From assembly GCA_047967505.1 (NCBI GenBank), contig CM106538.1: a stretch of DNA of 64,000 nucleotides; one strand, written 5' to 3'. The notes under the pieces are model-generated. The model had not been told where the DNA came from. It made no database searches and saw nothing but the letters and a program-made list of their open reading frames with translations. Position numbers and translations under genes: made by a program. The DNA is from Dipteris shenzhenensis. Lineage: Eukaryota > Polypodiophyta > Polypodiopsida > Gleicheniales. Shown here in pieces: positions 1-11,285 of this stretch (position 1 is the stretch's first letter; the number at the start of each line of letters is the position of its first letter).

Positions 1-857
1 AAGATACAAACTTATGTAAAAAGGCTCTTGCTATATTATTGGTGCTACAAAGTGCTTTGAAGCTTCCTATGTGTGTTCATTTCATTGATTGTCAAGAGCT
101 TGTATTTTAGGCACATCTCTTTGGCACACACATGGCATAGAGTGCCTCAGTTGGTGCAATTCTATTGATTCAAGGAGGAATTCCATAAGGAGTATCGACT
201 AAGGTTCATCAAGAAAACCCTTGGTATTTATTAGACGTTGATGTTCTTGAAATGGTTTGGCTCCCTGTATTCACAAAATCTCATTCTAGGTAAGGTACGG
301 TACACTTAAGTACTTTAAGGATAGATTTGTATAAGGAGCTGGTATTGATATACAATTATGTGTATGAATGCCCACTCTCAAACAATGAAGTCTCCATCAC
401 TTTTTCATGTCATTTTCTCGTCATTTTATGTTGAAGAAATGTAGAAAAGTGGATAGTCCTTCCAACAAGGAAAACTATATGGTGGCATGGGTAGAGTTTG
501 CAGAGAGCATCGTGAAAATTATGGAGGGACATAGTAAGCTACTAAAGAAGATGGATCAGTGGAGGTAGGATAATGATGCATTATACATTGTTTCTCATAG
601 ATTACATCTAGTACATGAGATGATATTATCATTTGTAGATCCTAGAGGGTGGAGTGCAATCAAATAAGGGAGCAATAATGCTTGAAAGGTAGCAACAATG
701 CTTGATATGTAGCAAGAGTTGTATTGAATGAAAAGAAGCTGTATAGAACGTAGCTACTACATTGGAGTATGAAAAGAAAAGAAAACAACAAGACCAAGGC
801 GTGTCACATGCTATTCATGCTCTACAAAAGGAATTAGAAAGTTCAAAATGATATTTT
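1..857. other. No recognisable gene
   Basis: No ORF here resembles a known family, and stop codons are frequent in all frames. The stretch is AT-rich and looks like decayed non-coding DNA upstream of the LTR that starts at 858. It may hold remnants of an older element, but I see no motif that proves it. Confidence 0.5.
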
Positions 858-1036
858 TGTTAGAGCTATATATAGCTTTTCCTAACTCAACCTAGTCCTC
901 AACTATATATATGCCTATGATCTATGAATATAATCACTTTTTTGGGAGAAATTCTTGTGTCTGTCTCTCTCCTCTTTCTCTTCCTTTCAATACTTCTCTC
1001 TCCTCTTTCTCTTCCTTTCAACATGGTATCAGAGCC
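858..1036 (+). repeat. Short copia-type LTR (858-1023) with adjoining primer-binding site
   Basis: The LTR starts TGTTAGAGC and ends in CAACA. It is followed at 1024 by TGGTATCAGAGCC, the classic initiator-Met tRNA primer-binding site of plant copia elements. Its 3' part is CT-rich and contains two similar copies of a CTCCTCTTTCTCTTCCTTTCAA-like segment. The LTR is only about 166 bp and resembles the one at 17735-17883, which has the same TGTTAGAGC start. I see no second LTR downstream, so this is a 5' LTR plus PBS of a truncated element or of a TRIM-like short element. Confidence 0.75.
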
Positions 1037-1329
1037 TGAGGCTCTTGCATGACTGTGAGAAGAAAGAAACATGATTTTTGTCAATCTGACAACAAAATCA
1101 TTCACAGAATGTTCTTTTGGATCGTTTGGACTACTTGATCGCTAGGTTTTGAGTTGATATGAAAAAGTTATCAAAGATGCATCGTAAATCAGCGCTGTGA
1201 TCATGATTGAAGAAAACGGCCCACAATGGCTTGTTCAAAGCATATGTGCCGGTTATTTTGACTAGCTGGATCACTATATTGCATCCAATGTTCAGCCCAA
1301 ATTAAACAATCAGAACACAAATGACGAGC
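1037..1329. other. Internal remnant downstream of the short LTR
   Basis: This lies directly after the PBS and probably belongs to the same truncated retroelement. No coding sequence can be recognised. Confidence 0.35.
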
Positions 1330-1559
1330 AAATGACTTTATCCACAACAAAAACACTTAATTTTGGATGGATCTCTTTTCTCTTTACCATTATTACATTT
1401 TTCCTTTTACTGGAGATGTGGTGGCTTGGTTGCCAAGCATCAGTCGTGACTTGGTTTATTGATACTTGGATATCTTTTATTTTCATACTCAACCAACATT
1501 CTGCTCAAGTCATCATGCCCAAACTTAGTATAGGTATTCTAATATTTGGTTTTGCATTG
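1330..1559 (-). pseudogene. Gag relic, distal piece (split by the copia insertion)
   Basis: Read on the minus strand, this continues the reading frame that breaks off at 7125, on the other side of the copia element. The last Cys of a zinc knuckle of form CX2CX4(Q)X4C falls at the junction. Downstream is a basic, stop-interrupted tail. It is therefore the 3' part of an older retrotransposon gag gene into which the copia element inserted. Only the split knuckle and the shared 5-bp target site support the join. Confidence 0.5.
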
Positions 1560-1911
1560 TGTGAAGATAGTGGGAGAGAAGGAAGGAGTATCACTTGCAG
1601 CTTTGTCACATACACAATGGGGGAATACACACAAAGGTGCAGGCTGAAAATAGTTTTCCTCTTCTTAGTTGTGAAAGCCAAAAGAACTCTAGTACAAAGA
1701 AATAGGAGAACCCTATATGTGGGTCTCAAACCAAACTCAGCTAACTAAGGTGGCATACTAACTGAGCCATGAACTAGAGTACATAAGGATAGCTGTCATC
1801 CAGCTATTTTTCATGGGCAGTGCACCAACCGCATCTGTAGCTAACAAGTCGGTGACATAAATGCACAACGGTTACCCTGGCATATCGCGAGTGGAGCTCA
1901 ATATCTCAACA
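1560..1911 (-). repeat. 3' LTR of the copia element
   Basis: TG...CA ends and same length as the other LTR. The polypurine tract lies just inside, at about 1911-1922 on the minus strand. Confidence 0.95.
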
Positions 1912-1937
1912 CTCCCCCTTGAGCTCAATCCCAATTC

Positions 1938-2636
1938 CTACACACCAAGCAGGTCTATGAACTTGCGTAGCTTCTCTATGCCCAATGCCTTCGTGAATAT
2001 GTCAGCTACCTGATCCTCTGTGCTGACATAAACTAGATCAATAAGACCTAGTAAAACCTTCTCCCACACATAGTGATAATGTACCTCAATGTGCTTTGTT
2101 CTAGCATGATAGACTGGGTTATTTGCCAAGTGTATACTGCTCATGTTGTCACAATAAATGACAATTGTCCCATCTGTATACTGATGCATATTATAAAGTA
2201 GCTTATGCAACCAAGCTACCTCACATGCAGCCATTGCTGCACCCCTGTACTCATCCTCTGTGCTCGACAAGGAAATTGTAGGCTATTTCTTGCTGCTCCA
2301 AGTGACTGCAGCACTCCCAAAAGAGAATACATATCCATTGGTAGATCGTCTATCAGAAATACTACCAGCCCAATCAGCATCAGTGTATCCATGCAACTGT
2401 ATCTGAACCCCAGCCTCATAAAATAGTCCATACTACAATGTGGACTTCACATACCTGAGTGTGCATCTAGCCACATCCAAATGCGGTTTCCTTGGAGCTT
2501 GCATAAACTGACTTACCAATCCAACAGCATAGCTCAAATCTGGCATGGTAATGGTCATATAAATCAAACTTCCTACTATGCGTCTGTACATAGTAGGGTC
2601 TTCCAGAAGCTCACCTACATCTGTGCTCAGCTTCAC
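1938..2636 (-). pseudogene. Copia RNase H region, broken
   Basis: The C-terminal copia RNase H is recognised by SSTEDEYRGAAMAACEVAWL, then the YCDN motif, the HARTKHIEVHYHYV block, and a terminal stop near 1938. The connecting segment 2433-2636 carries YRRIVGSLIYMTITMPDLSYAVG, the linker that usually follows the RT. A frame break separates the two blocks around 2270-2430. Confidence 0.92.
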
Positions 2637-2639
2637 ATT

Positions 2640-3841
2640 CTACTCCAAAGGAACTGAAATAGGCTTATAGCCTGTCATCCCATATTTGGACAGCATGTCC
2701 AATCCATACTGCCTCTGCAAGATCTGTATCCCACTTGGTGATCTAATCACCTCAATGCCCAAGAAATAACGCAGCTCTCCCAAATCCTTTATCTCAAACT
2801 TTTTCTTCAATAGCATTTTCACATGAAGGATATCTTCATCACTATCATGTGTGATGATCAAATCATCAACATAAATGACAAGCAGCATAATACCTTTCTC
2901 TGTTTTTCTCACATAAAGTGAGAAATCTATCTTGGAAATCTGAAAGCCAATAGTGACAAGATACTGTCCTATCTTGTCAGACCATGCTCTAGGTGCTTGC
3001 TTCAAACCATACAAGGCTTTTTTCAACCTGCAAACAAACTCAGGATGTGACCAGCATGAACATAACCTGGTGGCTGCTCCATAAAGACCTCTTCTTGCAA
3101 ATCACCATGCAAGAAGGCATTCTTTACATCCATCTGATGTACAGACCATCCCTTTGATGCAGCCATAGCAATGACTGCTCTTATGGTTGCCATCCTTGCA
3201 ACTGGACTGAATGTTTCTTCATAATCAATGCCATATTGCTGTGCATACCCCTTGACAACTAATCTTGCCTTGTATCTATTCATAGAACCATCTACATTGT
3301 GCTTCACCTTATAAACCCACTTATAGCTAATTGCATTCTTGTCTTTAGGCAAAGGCACCAATTCCCATGTAGCATTTGCTTCCAAGGCATCCATTTCTTC
3401 ATCCATGGCTTTCTCCCATTTTTCTTTTCCCATGGCTTGCTCAAAAGAAGTGGGTTCTGGTTCCTGTGTCACTTTGACCATATAGGCATAGTGAATGGCT
3501 ATAAATCCATCATATTTCAGTGTATCCATAGGATACCTAGCTCTGGTAGACTTGCACAAAATAGGCTCACTTCCAGGTGCTCTCAAAACATCCCTGGTCT
3601 TCCTTACTTCAGGTGTAACAATAGAAGGAATACCCAACTCATCATCAATGCTCTGTTCTGAGCCACTGGATTCACCATCCACATAAGAGTGACCTGCATT
3701 CACATCAAACATCGGCTGATCCACCTTCTCTTTTCCTTTTCGTGATACCTGCATACCACTATCTGCATTGCTTTGAGGAGATTCTCCTGATCTCAATTTG
3801 CCTATCCATGGCGAAGTATGTGAACCACTACTAGAGGACAC
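2640..3841 (-). pseudogene. Copia reverse transcriptase (RVT_2), frameshifted
   Basis: Strong RVT_2 motifs are present: [41 protein letters not shown], then after the break KKALYGLKQAPRAW and the polymerase active site YVDD (LLVIYVDDLI). The two halves are read from different frames. One small frameshift near 3046 puts the usual [13 protein letters not shown] segment out of register. Otherwise the domain is well preserved. Confidence 0.95.
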
Positions 3842-4021
3842 TGCAGGTCCACTAATATTTTGTGATTGCTACTGTGAATTCTGTGCAGCATTACCATTTT
3901 GTGCATCTACATCATCGATCACATTTACTGGTTTATACCAGCTGCTCATCTCATCAAAAACAACATCTCTGCTCACTGTAAACTTACGAGAAGAAGGGTT
4001 ATAGCATCTATAACCTTTCTA

Positions 4022-4979
4022 CTACAGAGAATAACCAATAAAGATGCACTTCTCAGCTTTTGGATCCAACTTGGACCTCAACTCATCTGGCACATGAACA
4101 TAGGCAATGCAACCAAAAATTTTCAAATGAGAAATATTTGGTTTCCTACTAGTATACATCTCCTCTGGCATCATGCCATGTATTGCTGCAGTGGGAGTCC
4201 TGTTCATTATGTAAACTACTGTAGCAACTTCTTTAGCTCAATAATAATCTGGTAGGTCTTTTTCATTTAGCATGGCCCGAGATACCTCTCCAATATGCCT
4301 GTTTTTCCTTTTTGCAAGTCCATTTTACTATGGGGTATGACTGCATGAATATTGCTACTTTATGCCATGCTCCTGCAGGAACCTTGCAAACTCATTTGAG
4401 AGGTACTCTCCCCCTCCATCTGACCTTAGGCATTTTATTTGCAGGCTTTTTTCTTTTTCAACCATAGCTTTAAAAGCTTTGAAATGCCCAAAAAACTTTA
4501 CTTTTCTTTTTCATAAAATGCACCCAAACTTTTCTTCTATAATCATCAATAAAAGTGACAAAATAATGACAACCTCCAATAGATGCAGCTTTAGTAGTCC
4601 ACACATTAGAGTGGATTAATTTCAGTGGCTCCTTACTCTCTTGAACATGCCTAGGAAATGGTTTCCTTGCCTGTTTTACAAATTGACAGGCTTCACATAC
4701 CTTATGCATTTTTGCAACATTGAATTTAGGCAATCCTGCAACAATATTTTGGGCCTGCATTGATTTCAGTCGCTGTACATTAACATGACCAATGTGTTTA
4801 TGCCAGATATCAATATCTGCAACTACATCGTTCCCATGTGCAAACATTGCTGCACTCAATTCAGGTGTGTCTGCATCCAACGTAAACATCCTGCCCTTCT
4901 TCTTTCCTTTTGCTATCAAGCGACCGTTATTTTTCATATCCACAACAAAGTATCCATGAGGATTAAATCTGACCTGCAA
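4022..4979 (-). pseudogene. Copia integrase, broken
   Basis: The N-terminal HHCC zinc module is visible (WHKHIGH then C-x2-C), followed by the catalytic core. The first Asp of the DDE triad, usually in an H-S/T-D-V-W context, reads HSNVW here, a D-to-N change that would abolish catalysis. A second Asp lies in FIDDYRRK. The downstream part (4022-4207) has the NRTPTAAIHGMMPEE and HLKIFGC motifs typical of the C-terminal part of the core. Stops lie between the two blocks, around 4210-4470. Confidence 0.88.
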
Positions 4980-4999
4980 GCCTTGCTCAACTATTTAAC

Positions 5000-5390
5000 C
5001 AACAGAAACCAGGTTCTTGGTGATATTCGGGACATGAAATACATCAGACAGATATTTCTTTTTCCCATCCTACAAAATAATTTTACCAATCTGCACAATA
5101 GGATATGTAGTATCATCACCAGTCTCCACAAATCCTGGTTTTTCCATTTTCCTTGCATCCTGCATCCATTTTGCATGACCTATCATGTGGTTTGATGCAC
5201 CTGAGTCAACATACCACACATCATTGCTTTCTTCTGCACTTGTCACAGAATTGGTCATGTGTTGCACCATAAATAAATGCTCATTTCTGTCATCACCCTG
5301 TCTACTAGAGGATGCATAATTGCCTTGCTGCAATTTTCCATTAATAATGTCATTATGCTTTTTGTAGCAGCCTTTAGCCATATGACCCAT
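5000..5390 (-). pseudogene. Copia aspartic protease region, broken
   Basis: The catalytic motif appears as VDSGASNHM near 5190-5215, the usual D-S/T-G-A form with the HM that follows in copia proteases. It would cut the Gag-Pol polyprotein. The frame shifts within the domain, because the downstream half is read from a different frame. Confidence 0.85.
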
Positions 5391-5399
5391 TTTACCACA

Positions 5400-6231
5400 T
5401 TAGTAGCATTCAACATTGCTGTTTGCATTTTGGCCTCTCTGCCATCCACCATGACCTCTTTGGCTCCCCTTGCCTCTAGAGTTACCACGTCCTCCTCCAT
5501 AGGACTAGTTTTCTTGAGTTTGCTGCATATTCTGATTTCTACCACGGTGTCCAAATCGGCCTACTCTACCTCTGCCTCTACCTCTTCCAGCATTTGAGTA
5601 GAAGACAAGTTCTTTTGAAGTTCCTCCCGAAGAAAATGCACCACCATTTCTCTGCTCTTCAGAAATTAGAAGAGCAAACAACTCCTCAAAATTAGGAAAT
5701 TTTTCACGGATGGCAATGGATGTCTGGAACTGTGCATAATCCTTTCCTAGACCATTCAAGGTCACAGAAACTAGATCATCATCTTCCACTGGGGACCCAA
5801 TGGAAGCAAGTGCATCTGCAATTTTCTTTACCTTCATGTGGTAGTCATTGATGCTCATATTTTCTCTCTGCACATTGTGCAACTCCTGCTTGAGCTGCAT
5901 TTTCCTGGCTTGCGTATTTGTGCTATACATTTTTGCCAAAGTATCCCATGCCTCCTTTGGCATACTTGCATCCTGAATATGCACAATCATAGAATCCGAA
6001 ATACTGATAGACAACCAACACATAACTTTTTTGGCTCTCTCATGCCATCCTTTAAATGCCTACATTTCCTGTTGATTGGGAACATTAGGAAGAATTGGTT
6101 CTTCTTCATTTCCTGTAATGAACTCCCGTTAGCCTTTTCCCATAAGGAAATTCGTCATTCTGAACTTCCATGAAGTTGTTCTTGTCAAGATTTTCAGTGA
6201 CAATCTATGAAAGAGAATCAGACACCATTAC
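5400..6231 (-). pseudogene. Copia gag (capsid and zinc knuckle), broken
   Basis: The product is the capsid-like Gag that packages element RNA. The likely start is the ATG ending at 6231, soon followed by an in-frame stop. The central frame (5505-6023) carries the UBN2-type gag pattern, with a QARKMQLKQELHNV-like helix and a NEEL-like FEELFALLISEE segment, then an RG-rich tail. A CCHC knuckle follows near 5370-5410 (C-G-K-M-G-H-M-A-K-G-C), but the codon after its first Cys pair is a stop. At least two stops and one frame change make it non-functional. Confidence 0.85.
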
Positions 6232-6772
6232 AGAACACTGCAAAATATTTTGTCACCGCAAAAAACATAGCTCTTGCCTCACACGGGCAAATCTGCAAAA
6301 TTGACGAAAGTGGTATTTGACCACACAGTCACTTCCTAGTGATGATTTTGCATCAACATCCAATAAGGATGATTCTGTAACTCCCAATATCTCTGTGCAT
6401 AGGCATAGGATGCAATTTCTGTGACAACTTTTCACCAACCTGCAGAGCAATGGTCGCATAGCAAAAATAGGGCCTTTTTTCTCAAAGCTTGCGGAGAACT
6501 TCCGCCTCTAAAACGGGCCCTGAAATGGCCTCGAATCCGAAAAATAAAGCACCGAGGGCTTCGCCTACACTTGCAGCATATATTGCCCTCTTGCCACACC
6601 ACGAAGGGTGTCTCAATCTGAGACAATGCACTCTTGCACTTTCTGGCTGTGCTACCTACAGAGATTTGCTCCCAAACTCAAAAAAGGAAAGCAACACTGG
6701 TCCTCTTACCAGGACACCGTGAACTTGGTTTGCTTTCTTGAGCTCCTTACCACGAACTAGGCTCTAATACCA

Positions 6773-7124
6773 TGTGAAGATAGTGGGAGAGAAGGAAGGA
6801 GTCTCATTTGCGGCTTTCTCACATACACAATGGGGGAATACACACAAAGGTGGAGGTTGAAAATAGTTTTCCTCTTCTTAGTTGTGAAAGCCAAAAGAAC
6901 TCTAGTACAAAGGAATAGGAGAACCCTATATGTGGGTCTCAAACCAAACTCAGCTAACTAAGGTGGCATACCAACTGAGCCACGAACTAGAGTACATAAG
7001 GATAGTTGTCATCTAGCTATTATTCATGGGTGGTGTATCAACCACATCTGTAGCTAACAAGTCGGTGACATAAATACACAATGGTCACCCTGGCATATCG
7101 CGAGTGGAGCTCGATATCTCAACA
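6773..7124 (-). repeat. 5' LTR of the copia element
   Basis: Pairs with the LTR at 1560. The primer-binding site complementary to initiator Met tRNA occupies 6760-6772, directly inside. Transcription would start in this LTR and run toward lower coordinates. Confidence 0.95.
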
Positions 7125-8010
7125 CATTGTACTTCCAATTGTCCAGCCCTATAACACTTCTTACACCATTTTTCATTACAACTAGATTTTTTCTCCAATG
7201 CCCAATTCCTTTAAGGCCTTCTTTAGCTCGGTTTTGAGCTTATATTTCTTTGCTAGCATCTCCTTATTGGTATCGCTACTAGCATCATTCTTCTTTGCCT
7301 TGCTCTTTAAGACTTCAGTCTTTTGTAGAGCAACAGCTTGGTCTAGCAACTCTTCAAACGTACTCTTAACCGGATTGACTGTTACACAAGTCTACTTGAG
7401 TACACAGTGTGGTCAGGTAGCCTCACATAGACTTATCACTTGGTATAGTACTCAACTAATTGATAAGAGCTCAAATCCTATGCACAAGTTCTTGGATGGA
7501 ATTTCCTTTATTTTGCTTTAGCTCACTCATCTTCGTGCAAACATCTTCATTGTTAATCTCATACCTATGCCTTCACAGGAATGCTTCAAACATCATATAC
7601 CAATGAGGAAAATACCCAATTGAGAACTGATTGAACCATCCTTGAGCATCTTTTATTAGATAACACAAGAAATAATCCAAATGCTTATTCCTCGTGTGTA
7701 GTAGCATCATTAATGTGGCAAACTTACAAGAAACTCTATAAATGGCTATACGAGTCTTGGTCATTAGTACCTTTGAAATTTTGAAATTTAACCTTGATGT
7801 TGTTGCTATAGCAACTCTTTGCTCTCCTATAGGAGCTTTTCCCCTCTTTCTTTTCCTTCTCATATAGGATACAACTGCTCTTTCCTCTCCTACAACTATT
7901 GTTTTCCCAACAGGCACAGTCTGGAACACAGTGACACAAGGTGGTTATGTTGTGAGCTCTAGTGTGTCTTGGAGGCATGGTCAAGAAGAAAGTGACACAA
8001 GCTGACAATA
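7125..8010 (-). pseudogene. Older retrotransposon gag relic (Ty3-like), host of the copia insertion
   Basis: Minus-strand fragments show a gag-like order: a FKISK/FKGTND start, a GWFNQFSIG...W..MFEAFL segment reminiscent of the retrotrans_gag domain, a KNGVRS-type basic stretch and a zinc knuckle (CKKCYRAGQ) next to the copia insertion site. Several stops and frameshifts are present. The match is by pattern only, and Ty3/gypsy assignment is tentative. Confidence 0.5.
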
Positions 8011-8165
8011 TTGTGAGCTCTAGTGTGTTGTAGCAGCATGGTTAGGAACAAAGTGACCAAAGTGGCCAAAGATGGCAATATTGTGAGCTCTAGTGTGTAC
8101 TAGAGGCATGGTCAGGAAGAAAGTGATAGAAGTTGACAATATTGTAAGTTCTAGTGTGTTCTAGA
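7925..8165. repeat. Tandem repeat, about four units of 60-70 bp
   Basis: Each unit contains AGTGACACAAG-like sequence, then CAATATTGTGAGCTCTAGTGTG and GGCATGGTCAGGAAGAA. Units are imperfect, and the last one is cut at CTAGAACATG. Confidence 0.85.
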
Positions 8166-9739
8166 ACATGAAAAATGCATTGGATGACTTGAACTTACAG
8201 ATTGACTAACTAGACAGTCATGGAAGGTTTTGCCAAGGGTCCACATAAGCTTTCCAAGAGGAAGGATGTATTTCTTAGACTATGTACCTTCCTTGCCTAT
8301 CTTCTTTACAAGATCTTATTTTAACATAGAGTTGGAAGTAGTGGAATCTTTGATATCACTGACAATGGACTGTCTGTAAGTTATGTGCAGGAATACCTTT
8401 TAGTCATCAAAAATGAAATGTATATTCCTTCAACTTTACTTGAAATGGTGAAATAGCAGGCAAGAATCTAGAGAAATGCATAAAAATGTCCATTTATCCC
8501 TCGTGCAACATTAAACAATGTGCTTGACTAGTACAAGCTATCCATAAATTGTAGGTTGGGCATTTTGGAATTTGCATAGGTTTTCTTAATGACTTGGAGG
8601 ACATTAAAAGCATTGATGAATTTTATTTTGATGGTTTTATTGTGTGGTTTCGTGTCCAAAGTTTTTAGGTAATATGTATACAGTTTTCATGCCTAAAGTT
8701 TTCATGTCTAAAGTTTACAGTTTATACCTATTTGCCTTGCTTGCATCATTAAAGGAGACAATGCTATGATGGTAAGCATCCTATGTATTGATTTATATTT
8801 TATGGTCTTTTAATGTAATGAGCTTTGTTAGGTTTGCTAATGTAATGGTTGTTGAATTGATGCAGGAGGCATTTGAGATCTCTCATTGGTGCACTATATT
8901 AGTCGAGTAGGAGAATACGTTGTGGTCTTCCACATCCAATTTTTAGAATAAACTACTTAACTACTAAGGTGCATCAAAGTATTGACAGCTTGATCATTGT
9001 GATCCACATCACATGGCTTCCCCTATTGCATTGTATCCCATTGGCAATGGTGTAAAAAACTTTGTGCCCGGCTACCCTGAGAGGAGAGCCGAGGGAGAGC
9101 CTTAATGTTATTAGTATTAGGATTTTACTTGGGGATTTCAAAAGCCTCTTTTTTCTATGTATTAGAGGTAGCAAAAAGGAGGTATAGGCTATGAAGAGTC
9201 TTTGTATTTTAAAGGAGAGATTATAATACAAAAATGTACATTTTATCACATTCTCTTCCTTGTAGATACCATGTCATAAGCAATAATTTTGATTGAGTCA
9301 TGGTTGGAATTTTGAATATGTTGTTAATTCAATATATGGTAATGTCGCCTTGAATTGTAGAGTATTGAATACACCACATCCAAGTTTGTTGTGTAGAGAG
9401 ATGAACCTTTTAGATGCAAACTTGTCCCTTTTCCTTCATTTGTATCCAAAGTAATTACAAATTTATGACCCCCTCAACTTGTGACTGACTTTTGAAGGTC
9501 TTCTACATTGAATTTGAACATTCAGGGAAAAATTTTCCAGTCAAATATCATAGAGCTACTCATGCTCTCGATTTTGAACTTTAAATTTGCAATTGGAGTT
9601 ATAGTGCAAAAGTTATAGCTATTTTACTATTCTCTTCATATTCCATGCAATTAAGTTCTATTACTTGTATATATATTTTTGTAAAATTAATTTAGGAAAA
9701 TATTATGAATATTCCAAGCCAAAATAGTACTCTCGACTA
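8166..9739. other. AT-rich stretch without a recognisable gene
   Basis: No ORF resembles a known protein. A segment at about 9105-9250 (TATGTATTAGAGGTAGC...ATAGGCTATGAAGAG) has a loose inverted counterpart near 11400-11510, so both may be decayed ends of one element. The match is too weak to name it. Confidence 0.4.
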
Positions 9740-10031
9740 AGTTTGGTATTTTGGTGACCATTTTTGGCAAATGTAGGAGGAATTTGACCACGGTGCAGAA
9801 GGCAAAGTTGGTCAGGACATCATGGGGTGTCCAAAAATGTACAAACCCGCCACAATGCGAATTTGGCCATCTAGAGGGTGCACCTCTAGATGGCCTCCAG
9901 ATGGCCAAATTCGCACTGTGGTGGGTTTGTACATTTTTAGACGCCCCATGATGTCCTGACCAACTTTTCCTTCTGCGCTGTGGTCAAATTCCCCCTACAT
10001 TTGCCAAAAATAGACATCAAAATGGCCGAAG
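9740..10031. repeat. Long fold-back inverted repeat A
   Basis: The left arm (9740-9872) and right arm (9899-10031) are imperfect reverse complements, about 130 bp each. Both contain CATTTTTGGCAAATGTAGG, AAAGTTGGTCAGGACATCATGGGG and the inner GCGAATTTGGCCATCT. The loop carries a second small near-palindrome around GGTGCACC. It is homologous to fold-back B at 10610-10930. A transcript would form a long hairpin. Confidence 0.9.
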
Positions 10032-10609
10032 TTGTCAAACTCCTTCATCTACCTCTTTGAAATCTATATTTCTTCATAGGAAATCATGAAGTGCATCAAT
10101 CCTTTACAAGGTGATATAGTAGCCAACCTAAAAATTAAAAGAAAAGATACATGGACATAGCCAACCTCCATGACCAAGAAAACATAGAAAATGAAAATTT
10201 TAGATTCCTCTTCAAAATATATATATTCTCATGTAATGCATCAAATTATTTCAAGGTGATTTATGATATGAAATCAAATATTTCATTGACATAGCTAACC
10301 TAAAAGGTGGCTCCAAAGGCAAGATAAACAAAGAAAATGAAAATTTACAAGGTGATGTAGTGGAAGATCAAAATCCTCTGGATTAAATTAAAAATTACAT
10401 TGACATAGCCAACCTAGAAGGTTCCTCCAAAGCACAAGAAATTATATAGAGAATATATTGCCTAAGGGTCTTACCAGAGCTGTGCTACAAGGCACATAAG
10501 TTGTCATATTGACCAACCGTCATTTGCTAAGTTACTTCGTAAATATTTTCTTTCCATGTTTATCTATGTTGAAGTTGATGCATCTATAAAGACACATGGA
10601 TTTCAATTA
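10032..10609. other. Spacer between the two fold-backs
   Basis: No gene is seen. It contains repeated short phrases such as CATTGACATAGCCAACCTA and CTCCAAAG near 10120, 10280 and 10390, which suggests an old, degenerate tandem repeat of roughly 120 bp. Confidence 0.5.
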
Positions 10610-10930
10610 GGTAGATGAAGGAATTTGACAATTTGGGCCATTCCAATGTCCATTTTTGGCAAATGTTGAAGGACTTTGACCGCAGCACTAAAGACAAAGT
10701 TGGACAGGATGTCATGGGGTGTCCAAAAATGCAAAAACGCACCACGGCGCAAATTTGGCCATTTGGAGGGTGTCCAAATGGCCAAATTTGCGCCGTGGTG
10801 GGTTTTTGCATTTTTGGACACCCCATGATGTCCCAACCAACTTTGCCTTCTCTGCTGCGGTCAAATTCCTCCTACATTTCCCAAAAATTAACATTGAAAT
10901 GGCCAAAGTTGTCAAATTTCTTCGTCTACC
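10610..10930. repeat. Long fold-back inverted repeat B
   Basis: The arms 10610-10767 and 10773-10930 pair around a 5-nt loop, centred at 10770. The inner stem is perfect (GGCCATTTGGA with TCCAAATGGCC) and the outer ends are GGTAGATGAAG with CTTCGTCTACC. The arms are about 158 bp with scattered mismatches. It shares its right flank (AAATCATGAA(A/G)TGCATCAATCC) with fold-back A, so the two are copies of one element family. Confidence 0.92.
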
Positions 10931-11004
10931 CCTTCAAAATCTATATTTCTTCGTAGAAAATCATGAAATGCATCAATCCTTTACAAGGTGATGTAGGAAA
11001 ATCT

Positions 11005-11285
11005 CAAATTTTGGCTTTTAAACACTCCATCTAATCAATGTGGTGCCATGGTCAAATCCCTTCTACATATGTATTGGAATGGCCAAACTTGGCAAACAAC
11101 ATTTTATTGACTTGTAAGTTACATCAAAATGTGATATAACTTTTGTGTGCAAGGTTTTTAACCACTCCATCTAATTAATGTGGTGCCATGGTCAAATCCC
11201 TTCTACATATGTATTGGAATGGCCAAACTTGGCAAACAACGTTTTATTGACTTGTTACATCAAAATGTGATATAACTTTTGTGTG
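11005..11285. repeat. Tandem duplication of about 135 bp
   Basis: Two adjacent copies of a unit starting at CACTCCATCTAAT(C/T)AATG and ending near GATATAACTTTTGTGTG. They differ by a few substitutions and a small deletion in the second copy. Each contains ATGGCCAAACTTGGCAAACAAC. Confidence 0.93.

Larger units (their letters stand above)
1560..7124 (-). mobile_element. Ty1/copia LTR retrotransposon, complete but decayed
   Basis: Two direct LTRs of 352 bp (1560-1911 and 6773-7124) both begin TGTGAAGATAG and end CTCAACA. They are flanked by a perfect 5-bp target duplication, CATTG, at 1555-1559 and 7125-7129. On the minus strand the 5' LTR is followed by TGGTATTAGAGCC, an initiator-Met primer-binding site with one change. 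An AAGGGGGAGTG polypurine tract precedes the 3' LTR. Domain order is gag, protease, integrase, reverse transcriptase, RNase H, which defines copia. Frameshifts and stops break every domain. By eye the LTRs differ at about 21 sites, mostly transitions, roughly 6 percent. That suggests an old insertion with methylation-driven decay. Confidence 0.97.

Noticed and set aside
858-1911. The 858-1023 LTR pairing with the copia LTR at 1560
   Set aside because: The two LTRs differ in sequence, length and orientation of the PBS. They are separate families.
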